From NCBI GenBank assembly GCA_037576215.1, contig JBANDB010000020.1:310001-374000 (forward strand): DNA of 64,000 bases, written 5' to 3'. Under the pieces are notes generated by a model. That model was given only the letters and a program-made list of their open reading frames with translations, searched no databases and had not been told where the DNA came from. Shown piece after piece: positions 32,317-44,054 of this stretch. The position numbers were made by a program, and so were the translations under genes. Origin of the DNA: Armillaria gallica. Its lineage: Eukaryota > Basidiomycota > Agaricomycetes > Agaricales > Physalacriaceae. The first letter of the stretch is position 1, and each line of letters opens with the position of its first letter.

Positions 32317-34079
32317 ATGTCTCGAGGGCAGATGGAATTCGATCCCAAGAACATGCCGTTTCGCAGGCTCGGTTCGAGTGGCCTGCGTGTCCCGCTGTTC
32401 TCACTCGGTGGATGTACGTGTGCGATTATGCAGCTTGGATGGATGTTCACTTTATCGATATCGTAGGGCTTACACTGGGAGGTACCGTCAAAGGAGACCC
32501 CGTCAAGGTGTGCATTTTTTACATCCTTGATGTTTGAATTTGACGGCCCTTACAAGGATATCATCAAAACAGCTTTCGATAACGGGATTAACATGATCGA
32601 TACTGCCGAGGGATATGCCAAGGGACAGTCAGAGGTGGAGATGTACGCCTGTTCCTCCTCCTAGTAGCGGTGGTATTAATCATTGATTCGATATAGCGGG
32701 CGCGTCGTCAGGGAGCTCGGTATCCGGCGATCCGACCTGGTGATCACCACGAAACTCTTTTGGGGTCTGCGGACTGGGCCAAACGATGGTGGGTTGTCGC
32801 GCAAGCAGTGAGTCCTCGGTGCCAATTTCAGTTGAACATTGGCTAATTTCTTGGTCTTAGTATCATCGAAGGGACCCAGGAGTCTCTCGCTCGCCTTCAG
32901 ATGGACTACGTAGATGTGATCTTTGCTCACCGATGCGATGTTAATGGTGAGTAAAGGGCTCATAATTGCAAGCGTTTCTCATTATGGAACTAGTACCGAT
33001 GGAGGAGATCGTCAGAGCCTTCAACTTTGTCATCGAGAAAGGCTGGGTGTGTATACAGGGTTGCTTGGGATGTAACTGCTATTCTGATCTTTCCCTAGGC
33101 TTTTTATTGGGCCACATCAGAGTGGTCTGCTCGTGAGATTGAAGAAGCACATCGTATGATTCAGATCCAGTTCCTTGACAATGCTTTACTAATGCATTCT
33201 AATATAGACGTTGCCTCTCGTTTGAACCTTATCGCTCCCATTGCCGAGCAGTGCCAGCACAAGTAGGTTCAAGCCATGGCATTGGCCTAGATATCTGGTT
33301 TGACTTCATTGGTTTCGTAGCATGTTCAACCGCGAGCAAGCAGAAAAGGAATATACGTAAGTTTCCCAATTCTTATTATCTCTTCTTCGACTGACGAGAA
33401 CTTACTCAGGCCACTGTACAAGAAATACGGTCTTGGAACGACCGCGTATTCCGTCCTAGCAAGCGGGATATTAACTGGGAAAGTACGTCACTTCTTTTCC
33501 ATGGGATTTTCTTCCTTGATCCCAGTCATCAACGTTTAGTACAACGATGGTATTCCTCAAGGCACACGACTATCCATCCCCGAGAACGGATTAGATTATA
33601 TGGTGAAGGCTCTCAACACACCCGAGGGGAAAGAGAAAATCCGGAAAGTCCGCGAACTCACCAAGCTCGCCGAAGACGGTAAGCACCAGTCAGCAATATT
33701 TTTAAAATCTCGATCCTCAGCCAATGTAGGATTGCAAACGACCCCAGCGGCACTCGCGCTTGCCTGGGTGGCGCGGAACCCTAATACATCCACGGTGATT
33801 TTAGGTGCTTCGCGCCCTGAGCAGGTGTTGGAGAACTTGAAGGCGCTCGAGGTCCTGCCCAGACTTACAGAAGATATCATGAGCAAGATCGAAGTCATTC
33901 TCGATAATAAGCCTGTGCCCCTGGTGGGTATTCAATGGAACACTTTATAATGATGCAGTGCTAACTTGCAGAATGATAGCCTGTGTACGGACGTCCGCCA
34001 TTGGATAAATTTGGAAGGCAGTGATTTCCCACGTGAAAGCATTGCAGCGCGAAGGACCAGGGTTTCAGAGGTTCTGTGA
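32317..34079 (+). CDS. Aldo-keto reductase, voltage-gated K+ channel beta-subunit type
   Basis: NADPH-dependent aldo-keto reductase of the Kv-beta (AKR6) group, cytosolic. In animals these bind channel tetramers; in fungi the partner is unclear and the reductase role is more likely. Start ATG 32317 (MSRGQMEFDPKNMPFRRLG). The first intron, 32414-32466, restores LGGWLTLGGT. In order: FDNGINMIDTAEGYAKGQSE (catalytic Asp and Tyr), SDLVITTKLFWG (catalytic Lys), YVDVIFAHRCD (His position), FYWATSEWSAREI, YKKYGLGTTAYSVLASGILTGKY, and VILGASRPEQVLENLKAL (NADPH-binding loop). About eleven short introns keep frame. The last exon begins at NDSLCTDVRHW after an intron ending at 33971, and the stop is TGA 34077-34079. 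No lesion is seen. It is an intact housekeeping-type gene between the repeat-rich parts. Confidence 0.9.
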
Positions 34080-35322
34080 ATCTGATCGTTCAGGGTCACT
34101 TTTACACATTTCTCTGATGCATGTATGACGGACGCAATGGAAGACCGGGCCGGACGGCACGGTGACTTACTCCCAACAACTTAAGTCCGTGCCCGATGTT
34201 TCTCCTGAGAGATATTTGCTTTTTTTGTTCTTCAACAACGGTTGAAAGCCTTCTTCAAGCCCGCATGGCTCTTGTGTATAACAACTTTGCTGGCCTACGA
34301 CTTGGCTCGGATGGCTTGATACTGATAAGCAGAACTGGGTATTTGCTGGGCGAGGTTCTTCAGTTGATCCACGCGACATCTAGGGCCGACGAAGATCAAT
34401 CAAAACGTGGGTCTTTTTATTTTTTTTCTGATACTTTAGCGGCGCGCACTTCTGTTTGACTCCAGTTTTTTAGTTTGACCGTTCATCGGTATTCGCCTAC
34501 AATTTATGTTTTTGATGAACGTTCAGCGTTATGTTTAGGCTTTCAGGCGCTCTGAATCATCACGCTGAACGTCTCTCCTGATGCTTTGGGAGTGGTGTCC
34601 ACCTATCATTTCGTCACCTTGGTACATGAAACAAGGGATTTGGATGAAGGGCTATAACACGGCATTTCGAGATTCAGCCACCATCACAGCGACATGAATA
34701 GACAGGCGCCATGAAGCTCCGAGTGTGCAAGAATTATTCGTCATCATGATGAACACCTGCTCCCTTCATGATGCCATCAACGCTTCGAGCTCCAGGCTCT
34801 CGCTTTTTTCGTCACACCCTTTGTAAGATTGTCGGACATAGGCTCTTTCTACTCCAGCTGACTATTTGCTAGGTCTTCGTACGCAGCTTGCAGTTCTCCT
34901 TAGAGCTAGTCACCGTTGTAGGAATGTAATTAGACTCACGGAACACTGAAATCATTCCTATTATTCAGATAAATTCGAGGTCTATCGATCAGCGCTTCTT
35001 CAGTTCTACTTGATTTCCTGTTTATGATGCGATAGGATAAATGTCTCTTTCCGGAGAAAACGCGACTTTCAAGCGAAGGCACTGATCTGTCGGTTTAATA
35101 AGTCTAGCGATTTGCTTCAAGGTCAGCTTTATGCCTTCCCTTCGCCAAGGTGCGGTAACATTATTTTCAATCTTTCAGATCGAGGAGATTCGTGGGTCCA
35201 TGATTGCCGTAAATTTCGGTATTCTCTGCAATCAATGGGACGTTCGAGACTCCCGGTGATCACACGCATGCATTATGGGACACAAGCCTTCTTCGTAGCG
35301 GGCATTTTAACCTTCTATTTAT
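34080..35322. other. Intergenic; nothing recognised
   Basis: No supported gene or repeat. A short open stretch at 35270-35320 (MHYGTQAFFVAGILTFYL) abuts a GTGAGT and could be a 5' exon of the SET gene, but I found no acceptor giving a normal-length intron in frame. Confidence 0.35.
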
Positions 35323-36657
35323 GTGAGTATGTCAGTCGGCATCTTATCAGATTTGTTTCTGGTTACTACCCGTCTCACAACAATGAGGAAAGGTTTTCTC
35401 CTCTCGTCTTCGCGGAAGTCTACAGAGACTCATTCGTTCGACCCCGTCCCGTCTTCATCCATTCCTGAGCCTCCACCCGACGGCGATACAACGCGGGTTC
35501 TGTCCAAAACCCCACGTATTGTTCTCTCCGACGCAAGAATACCCGGCGCACCTTGCTTCCTTTACCTACCCCGTGGCAAACATGACATGGTATACATTGA
35601 CAATATCGCCAAAGTTAAAGAGCTGTCGACGTGGAGAGTGTGGGATGAACCTACTCCTTCCGACAATAGAGATGCCATAGTTTTCCGGCCTGTCGAGGGA
35701 AAAGGCATGGGTATGGTCGCTCGTCGAACGATCCTTGCTGGAGAACTCATCATCGCCGAGCGACCCGTCTATGCGCAGCGAAAGACGCTTCCGCGGTGCA
35801 GTGACCAGAACACCATGAACGGTGTGTTCCATCTAGCCGCTGTGAAGGACCTCAGCCATACCTCGCGTGAGGCCATCTTTTCTTTAAAGAACTCGAAAAC
35901 CGGCTATCATCCTCTTTCCGGTATCCTCCAAACGAACTTCCTCATGCTCGACATTACCGAAGAACCAGACCCCGATCCGGATAACCAGTTCGTTGGTATC
36001 TTTCCTTTGCTCTCTCGCGCCAACCACGATTGCACCCCCAATTCCCACTATTTCTTTAATTTTTCATCCTTCACTGGAGAATTTCGCGCCACGAGGGATA
36101 TTCCGCGGGGAGACGAAGTAACAATCTCGTATACATATGTCCTGGCTCCTAGGACCGCTCGACAGGCTCACCTGAGGAGCGATTATTCTTTCACCTGTTC
36201 GTGTGCGGCATGCAGGCTCGACGCAAAGAATGCCGAAGCCTCTGACGACCGACGTGCGAAGATCGATCAGCTAGTGGAAGAGATCACACCCGGGAGTTCT
36301 GCGTGGAGGAAGCCTTCGTACGAGAAGATGAAGGAGTGTTTGAAGATGGTAGAGAAAGAGCGTCTTGACATTTATCGCGCACAGATACTCTTCTACGGCG
36401 GGACGCTGCTACTGCAACAGGGCGATGTCGCCCACTTTTTGCAATGGATGAAAAGAGCTAAAGAGGAGTATCTTCGAATGGAGGGCGAGGCTTCGCCGAC
36501 GTTCAAGGCCGTGAGTACAACGTGAGTGCAGCCTTTCAATACTTATGCGAATAAGCTTCTGATACGTGTACGTTACGTGAAGTCTTCAGATTTGGCCAGG
36601 CGGCTCACGTTGAAGTACAAGCGGGGCAGACTGCGGATATTCTTAAGCGAACTCTGA
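35323..36657 (+). CDS. SET-domain protein (putative lysine methyltransferase)
   Basis: Predicted S-adenosylmethionine-dependent protein methyltransferase. The SET domain is split in the usual way: GKGMGMVARRTILAGELIIAERP (about residues 125-150), then FPLLSRANHDCTPNSHYFFNF (the NH-x-C-x-PN cofactor motif). This is followed by RDIPRGDEVTISYTY (EVTISY core) and a post-SET CSCAAC zinc cluster. A helical C-terminal region follows (ERLDIYRAQILFYGGTLLLQQGD). No MYND finger interrupts the SET domain, unlike SMYD proteins. The main frame runs to 36525. A GTGAGT donor at 36510 joined to an AAG acceptor at 36584 gives the better ending SSDLARRLTLKYKRGRL...LSEL with stop at 36657. The start could also be the Met at 35383. 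Substrate unknown. Confidence 0.8.
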
Positions 36658-37335
36658 TAATGATATAGATATGCGTCCTTCTAAATGCGTTTCACGCGTC
36701 ACTCCGATGTATGCTGTTGATGTTTGCATACTGTGCTGATATTGAACTAATTTTGACGCTGAAAATTAAACTTTGAACTCGTTGTAGGAAATTCTGGTAG
36801 AGATTAACATGGCTCCGCCCATATATGGTCTATATGTTACGAAGGAGGGACCACTCTTCCCCCTTTCTCCTGAGCACCTGAACAGTCAGCCACAAAAGAT
36901 GACTCGAGAGTCGCCATATCAAGCTGTGTACTCGGTCGTTACCTATTGGGACCTTGTGTTAGTGCCACATTGTGGTCCCTACATGTATACTTCTTACTCT
37001 ATTTCATTTCGACATTCTGGACTTCTTGCTTGCCTGCAATTGACTACTTTCCCTTACATACAATTTCCAAATTATGAGTCCCTTCTGCAAGTTCATAGTG
37101 AATTGTCTCAAAAGGTAGCAGGATTGTACGAATCAGAGGAGCCGTGGGGGTCGCTAAGCAGTCTGTGAATATTTCTTGATATTTTCAACCAAATTTAAGT
37201 TTAAGGATGTTAATAAAGGCATAAAACTATGGCATGAGGGTTCATGCACCGTTTTTGGTTCATTTCGACCGGATTCCTAAATCTTCAGCCCTCTCAACAA
37301 TTTTAATTCATCGTGTTAATATATCTACATGCTTC
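36658..37335. other. Intergenic; nothing recognised
   Basis: A 119-codon plus-strand frame (36809-37168) has no conserved feature and I do not support it. The stretch next to 37336 is the 3' flank of glycoprotein copy 3. Confidence 0.35.
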
Positions 37336-39148
37336 TTAGGATCCCACATCCACACAGTTCGCCCCCGTGTGACGAGGTCTGGCCAGTACGAAGACACCTG
37401 AAGTGCTTGCATCCGAATCCTTTCCATGCACAGTGTACTGTAGCATAGTATCTTTTCCCGCATCCCCACGTTTTTCTCCGTCTACAATAGCATCCAATTC
37501 CGAGCTCCTAGTTGCCCGGACAATATCCCAGAAATCCAAGCTGCTCTCCTCTCCATCCTTCAGTATGAAAGCCACCCCGACGGCACGACATACGGCTGTT
37601 ACTACCAACGCAGTAGCATAGATAATCCATAATCTCTGGCCATGGTAAGCCCATACTAGCTGTGGTACCAACGCGTTGACCGTAGTTGTCTGGCCCAAAG
37701 AAGTGATGAGTGCGACGGTGGCATTGACTAGGATCTGCTCTAGTGCGTGGCCGATATTCTTGCTCTTTGGGGTGAGCGTTCTGGCTGTTTCATTAAGTGA
37801 AAATAGAGTAGTGTGAAATACCGAAGTATCGGTGGTGAATGACGGCGTGGACCCGCCCACTATCATGATGCTTCCTGCAAGCTGACTATAAAGCCAAGTT
37901 TCAATGGTTGCATAGCTGATCAACAGTGGGTCGGGAACCTCATCCTGAAGGGAGGTGGAATTGCATCCAATGCCCGCACCAGAGAACTTTATCGGGGAGT
38001 CATTGTAGGATATGACACTGGGGGAAATCGTTCCGACATTGTTTACAAATGACACGACAGATTGCTGGGTGGTGTTGTAGAGCCAGCAACGAGCTCCATC
38101 AATGGTTAATTTCCCGTTAGCGTCGTACGTACGCGATGCTATGGTCATATTTGTGGCCAAAAAAGGAGTACTGTTGATGTCGTATGTAGCATTATACAGA
38201 GTCGTTGAGTCATCATCGCTAGGGACTATCGTGCCGACTTCATCCGTGTCGAGCTCTGTACATCGCAGAGCAGGTGCAGGGTACTGGATCGTGTAATTGC
38301 ACGCGGACCCACACCCTGCAGGCGCCTTCCAGCCAAGAAGCCTATCAGACTGAAATGCTTGGCTCAGAGCCATTCCCAATGTCGTAGAACCGGGAAAGGT
38401 ATTACACTGAAATTCGCTAGGATTGGTTTTACTGAAGTAAATTGTGGGCACAGAGATCATGGTGCTTTTTGGCGAAGCTGAGCCAATTTCAAGAGAGTTG
38501 GGAGCAAGGATGGATACCAGCGCGAATGCCTGCGAAAGCGCTGCAATGAAGATAACGGGAGTAACATTCCTGAATCTTCTGGATGAAACGAGGCCCAGGA
38601 TTCGAAGAGGATCGGGCAAACCAAATAAATGGTTGAGTTGAAAGATAGTGAACGGTCGGCGACGTAGAAACCACCAGATCTGCTTAGTTCGTGAGTACTG
38701 TTTTTAGGTTTGAATATAAGATACTCACGACCTGCGTAAGTGATTCCGAGACTGACCCCATGCAAAGCCACTGGACCAACGTACTTAGCGCGTTGGAGGA
38801 GTTCTTTACTCAAAATTGGCCTGACACGGTACGTCCTCGGAGGATGAGGAGGTAAACATGGTGCAGCACAGCAATAAGTGCAGCACTGAGCAGCAGCCTG
38901 TCCATAATTGCTGGTATGCCTCTTAGTCGCATCCGTTGAGCTATGGGTAGCGACTCGGCCGGCGTGGCGGAGGAGGCTGAAACATCTGTTTCTGAATTTG
39001 CTGCTGTAGGAAATGATGGATTATCGTTGGTTCCGGATGATGTGAGCACGTTGGCTGGCTTCTCTCCGGGGTGGTCCAGGATGGTACTATGTAATTGTGA
39101 ATCTTGGGCCGAATGGTATGCTGAAGTAGAACATTGGCGTACCTGCAT
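37336..39148 (-). pseudogene. Three-pass membrane glycoprotein (copy 3, start lost and nonsense codon)
   Basis: Minus-strand paralog of 1452-3227. Exon 1 is 39148-38729, a 49-bp intron is 38728-38680, and exon 2 is 38679-37336. Exon 2 is fully open and ends with the family tail FWDIVRATRSSELD. Exon 1 has TGA at 38812-38810, where copies 1 and 2 have TGG (SGQF-stop against SQFWIKNSS). Where copy 2 has its ATG (GTACCATGGAC), copy 3 reads GTACCATCCTGG, so the original start is lost; the Met at 39148 lies farther upstream in the same frame. Upstream DNA matches copy 2 and downstream DNA matches copy 1, so whole gene units were duplicated. Probably inactive. Confidence 0.8.
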
Positions 39149-39897
39149 GGATATGGTGACGACATTTCAAGTGAGGAGTGTCCACTCGCCATCACGATGA
39201 AGGGAGAAAGAATGTTTGTCGATAGAAGAAGAACCTGTTGGTGATACGGATATATAAGTACCGCCGCTGTTTCTACCACCGTATGTTGAATTACCTACAA
39301 CGGAAGACTAAAAAGAAAGCTGTAAGATGTGAACATGACACCCACAGCACTCTCACAGCTGCCTGCCGATTCTGTCCTAGCAGATAGTGCTAAGACGTTA
39401 CAACGTCAGTTTATTTTAGGGGAGCCATGATGCCACCGACGAAACCCCGACTCGTACTTGGCAGGGTACGCAATGATACCGCTAACAGATAGTAAAATAT
39501 CACTACCATTCCTCGGCTGTATGGCCAGCATATCGGGCAGATCTGATGAGAAGTTCTGGGAGCATGACACGGCAAGCCCGAGAAAGCATTGCAATAAAGT
39601 TTGAATCATGAGCGCTTGGTGGCATATAAATCGATGAGATTGCGCGTGAAAAGTCCTAGTACATGGACCATGGATCAACACAGAATATTCGTCACAGATT
39701 CAGAAACGGTGTATAGCTCGGTGCTACCCAGCTGTCCAAGTCTGCTAAGCATGGATATTTTTGGGACCACAGAGGGTGGGGCCTTTACGGGTTAGATGAA
39801 AAGCGGAGTAGAAAACGAACACATGAAGGGCATACCGGATACAGCCTGGTATATAAAAATTCAATAGACGCACTACATCTTCTGTAAAATGTTTCCG
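39149..39897 (-). promoter_or_regulatory. Upstream region of glycoprotein copy 3
   Basis: No gene. The proximal 230 bp match the upstream DNA of copy 2 (shared TCACCAACAGGTTCTT block and GTGGGTGTCATG block). The rest up to the MYND relic shows nothing. Confidence 0.4.
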
Positions 39898-40968
39898 TCA
39901 CCCAATATGACCATTCTATTCATTCCTCCCTGGTGGTGGTGGAACAATCACCATATCAGGATAATTAATCTCGATAGCCCAGGGATGCGTACCCGCATGT
40001 TCAGCCTTATGCTTCTTCCAATCTGCCCTTTAACCACCTCCCTACAATATAGAGCTCGCGCCTTTCTATCCTCCTTCGTGTACCGCGAACAAATCCGTAA
40101 CTTGATCCCATCCTGGGGATTCTGCTGCTTCCGACATATCCTGCACTCGTCTTGACAACGAAGAATGGCAACAGTCATGTCTTGCAGAAGGACACGGTAT
40201 GGAGGCGCTCGATATCTGAGTGCTGTGGCGTAGACCGCGGAGAAGTCGGCGATGCAAGTCCCGGGTGGGAGTAGATGTGCACGGAGGTCCTTATCGAATT
40301 TGACGCTTGTGAGGGGGATCATGTGTGTGAAGTACTGTTGGAGAGAAGGGACGATAGAGAGATCGACGAGGTGGAAGTGGCAGCGGTGTATGAAGATAAG
40401 GTGACTGTCGATACGTGGTATTCCGATGATTCCTTCTTTCTTGGTGTCCAACGTCGCATCAGAGTAAACGGTGTCTACTGGCAGGCAAAGGACGTGTGGT
40501 ACGTGGTAGTGAACTGCGCCACCATTGTGATCGTGCTCAAGGAAGAACGATACACCGGAATATCCACGACAGAACTGGTTCATAGGGGATGAAAGAATGT
40601 GGCGCGGGTGCTTACACTCTACACGGACCATGGCGAGTGACGACTGTCTGGCCCGTATCGCTGAGGCCCAGCTTGTGGATATCAGAAGGAATCAAATATA
40701 CACCGTCGTCGGATGTTCCGATGAGCGGTTGAAACTGAAAATTTCGAAAGGCGCCTGGTACCTTGACTTCCCGTGAATTTCGATAGAGCAAGGATATGTA
40801 GTCGGACGACGGATGTTTGATGGCCTCCCGCTGCTTAGATGGTTGACCAAGTCCTGACTTTTCTCCGTCATGAGGAAGGCACTGCTCGATCCAATACCGG
40901 GGAAAAAGAGCAAGCTGTATTCCTGGAGGGACATCATCAGAAAGAGTAACTATCGGATACCACATCGG
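39898..40968 (-). pseudogene. MYND-type zinc-finger family gene (copy 3, degraded)
   Basis: Minus-strand relative of 9727-10751. The body DDGVYLIPSDIHKLGL is followed by an intron with GTAAGC donor near 40607. Then comes GYSGVSFFLEHDHNGGAVHYHV through HLIFIHRCHFHLVDLSIVPSLQQYF and LPPGTCIADFSAVYATAL. The C-terminal finger reads CRICRKQ...RICSRYTKEDRKARALYCRE. The second cysteine pair has lost one Cys (CSRY), and a 2-nt register change moves the tail ADWKKHKAEHA out of frame. It is transcribed toward glycoprotein copy 3, about 750 bp away, the same gene order as at 0.7-3.2 kb. Probably dead; function unknown beyond a likely protein-binding finger. Confidence 0.6.
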
Positions 40969-42953
40969 AGACCTTGGTTACCTCGAAGAAAGAACGTCCA
41001 AGAGCTCCCCTAACACGGGACATTTCTGAGGGAAAGCTGCTGGGTGGGTCTAAGCAGGGTCGATGATAATGACAGTATAACTTTAAGACTGCCGGCTTGC
41101 GTCGGTTGATCGAGTCGGACAACCGGGTTGACCGGCCCGTCGGCAAATCAACACAAGGCGTGGGAATCAAGTGCGCTTCCCTCCCTTTCCATCATCTTCG
41201 TCGCTGTGCCTACAGTGAGCAACTCTCCACTAGCTCGTCGTCGTGTTACGGTCGCCGCTCGGTGGTATGGTGATGTAAACTCCATACATATTCGCGTCTC
41301 TGATGGTGTGGTCGCTCTGACAGGAAATCGGCATCCATGGTGTCCTCGAGCCAACCGCGTCCGGTGCTATGACTCGACGAAATCTTACAGTTGTGGCCGT
41401 CACTATACTGTCACCACAAGAGAGCGCATGAAGAATTGGCACCATATATGCGGTAAAATCCTGGAACTATGTCTTAGGGACTCGGTAATGTACGTGCCAT
41501 CCTCACTAGTGGTCTTGATATTGTCATTTATTGCTCTGTTGACTCTAGGTCTCTTTCAGTACTGGTGCTCTATATGGAAGGTCTTAGTAGTGCGGGCGCG
41601 CTGTGCGCATGAAACGAGAAGGAGAATCGTTAATGGCCCATTTCAGTGAGGTCTGTCGCCGTCGATTTTCTTTTGAATGACCTTAACACTTTGCTACGTG
41701 TCGATAGGTGGTACAGGACCTAAGCTGCGATATCTGGTATGGGTTTGGTGATATGCCAACTCTCTGGCTGAATTTTGGTTGTCGGGTGTTATCCTGCTAC
41801 CACTTGGAGACGGTATACCACCTACATCGACGGGCTCGCCTACAAGGCGCCAGACCTCAGTTGCCTTGAAGCTCGTTACGTGATCTGGAGTGACTAGCAT
41901 GTTGCCCGAGTCTTCCTGTGAGAGCCCCATGTCGTCTGCGATGGTAGTTTTCCAATCTGATGCAAGAGTTAGGCCCACTTTTACGCCCTCAATCAAAATC
42001 CGAACTCTGGGAAGTTTGCCGTCGGAAAACTGGTCTGTTCCGTGTTGGGAAATTTTGCTGTCCTGTCGCGCGCCTATTGTCAAAACCATCCAGTATATCA
42101 CCGTATCATCACGATGGATATCGTACGTCTCTTCCATTGTTCTTCAGCCAGTCATTGGCATATCTAAGGCTCGCTGATAGGAACCCCATTCGTTTTTGGT
42201 CGATCTCGGCTCTTTCGCGTTGCTCCTGATATAAGTGCCGCCTTCAAAGCCCAGAACTAAAACTTATGGAGGATTTGAAAACCCGCTATCCAAGTGCGTT
42301 TTGCTGTGATATCCAGTTGATTATGCTCACTTTCCCCCATAGTGACAACGTTCTTGTTCGATCTCGGCTGATACTGGAGTGCATTCTCGATGCGCCCGCG
42401 GTCGTATGAAGTGGTCCAGAAATCCCAGGGGCAGCCCGAGGGAATGAACACCGGCGTGCATCCATATGCAACCTGTCAATTTGAGTCGGGCGAGACAGCC
42501 GGTGCTTCCACGCTTGCCGAGCTCCGGCACCCAGAGTCGTCGAGTTTGATCGGGTACCGCTCCCTTGATATGACACTATCAGATGCCCTTGTATGTCCAC
42601 ATATCGACCTGTTGACTTGATTTATTCCTCATTATTCGACAGCTCGTGAGTTTTTCAAGGCACCGTTTCCGAGGCTACCAGCTACCGTGAGACTGCTTTA
42701 TTGCTTTCTCATTCGACCAGCGCCTTCGACACAAGATTTCTTGCTCAATTGAATCATCGGTGCGGGTATGTAAACGGCAACGTCGGCTAGTTGTCAATCC
42801 TATCCCCTCGGGGGCGCATTACGGCATAGTCTCCGGTTCACCGCCTTAGTCTTGTAACTGTCAAGTCTAAGGGTCTCGCTAGCATCCCCCTGCGTGTGGA
42901 GACTAAGGGGTACATTATCCCTGTCACCACCCTGCGCGTCTTCGAGTACTGGG
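40969..42953. other. Intergenic; unsupported open frames
   Basis: Frames of 173 codons (41128-41649, +, with one hydrophobic stretch) and 147 codons (42137-41694, -) show no recognisable domain, and I see no splice support. Nothing else is recognised. Confidence 0.35.
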
Positions 42954-42960
42954 TATATAT
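42954..42960 (+). promoter_or_regulatory. TATA-like box of F-box gene at 43012
   Basis: TATATAT, 58 bp upstream of the ATG. Confidence 0.45.
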
Positions 42961-43011
42961 TCCGCAACGTCAACAAACCCTTTTTCTCATTCCACCATTC
43001 TTCTAAACCCA

Positions 43012-44054
43012 ATGCATCTGCTCGACCTCCCGCCAGAGGTACTCTCTCTCATAGTCAGTGACACAGACCGAGATACCCTCCTTACCCTCTGTCTGACACA
43101 GAAACACCTACTCCATGAAATAGCCCGACGGTTCCTTCAGCGGAATGTGGCGGTAGTCCTTGACGGCTGCCAAATACCCAAGCCCAACCTCCTTTCTTTT
43201 GATACGTCTCGTTTATCAGCTATCAGGACCCTTTCACTCGTCGTCCATGGGTATCTCGAGTTGGACTTTAAGCTATACTCTCGGGTTTTCACGCATATGG
43301 TCAACCTGAATCATGTTCGTGTCAGTGGAGGAACCGGTACTCTCATTCGCTCAATCGTCGAGAATGTCGCAGCGTCACTCGTCACTGTCGAGTTGGAGGG
43401 ATGCGATGCGGAGCCGCAGGACTTTGCTGGAATGACTCCGATGTCTATTCGGAGGCTTTCCATTTCGCGCTGTCATTCGAACATACGCTTTATTTTGGGA
43501 CCTCTGGCTGTTGAGGAATTAGAAGTGTATGGTCCAGGTTCGTTGTTCCGCTTGTGGAAAGCCTAGTTGCTAATTTGTTCACATGAAGGTCTCGATGGGG
43601 GATGCATGCATGTTGGTGTAACTTTACGGCGACCAACGGACGGGAACCTTAAGAGGTTGTACGTCATCGACACATGTCGAGATTCGGGATGCCGTGATAT
43701 CGTGCATTTGACGCGCGCGTTGGAGGTGAGCTCCATTTGCTCTAGTATGACGCGGTGCTTATAATTGGGACCTCAGACCCGCCTGGCGTCGCTCGAGGTA
43801 CTCGTTCTGGACATCCTATTCTCGCAGACTGCGCTTGATAAACTCCTCCGAGTGGTGTCCTCTTATCCGGCCCTGAAGACGCTCTACTTAAGAGGTCTCC
43901 CTTTGTATAGAGCCCCCAAAGTTTGCGGTCTAAGCCTTGTGTGCGGTATGTACGGGTCGCTGTGAAGCCCTAGTACTCTGATTACCCTTTCCTCTACTCA
44001 GAAGGCGCCCAATCCTCTATACCGAATGATATGAAAGTTTTGGGGACGTCCTGA
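43012..44054 (+). CDS. F-box-like protein with leucine-rich region
   Basis: Predicted 294-residue protein from four exons: 43012-43537, 43589-43725, 43777-43945, 44002-44054. All introns (51, 51 and 56 bp) keep frame. The N-terminus MHLLDLPPEVLSLIVSDTDRD fits an F-box (LPPEVLxxI), which would bind Skp1 in an SCF ubiquitin ligase. The rest has irregular leucine-rich segments (LSAIRTLSLVVHGYLEL; ALKTLYLRGLPL), a likely substrate-binding surface. It is short for the family, so a C-terminal repeat may have been lost. It differs clearly from the three tandem F-box genes downstream. Confidence 0.68.

Noticed and set aside
36809..37168. 119-codon plus-strand frame after the SET gene
   Set aside because: No motif or splice signal, and it ends in the flank of a pseudogene.
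41128..42137. Frames of 173 codons (+) and 147 codons (-)
   Set aside because: No recognisable motif; composition and overlap with other open frames look like chance.
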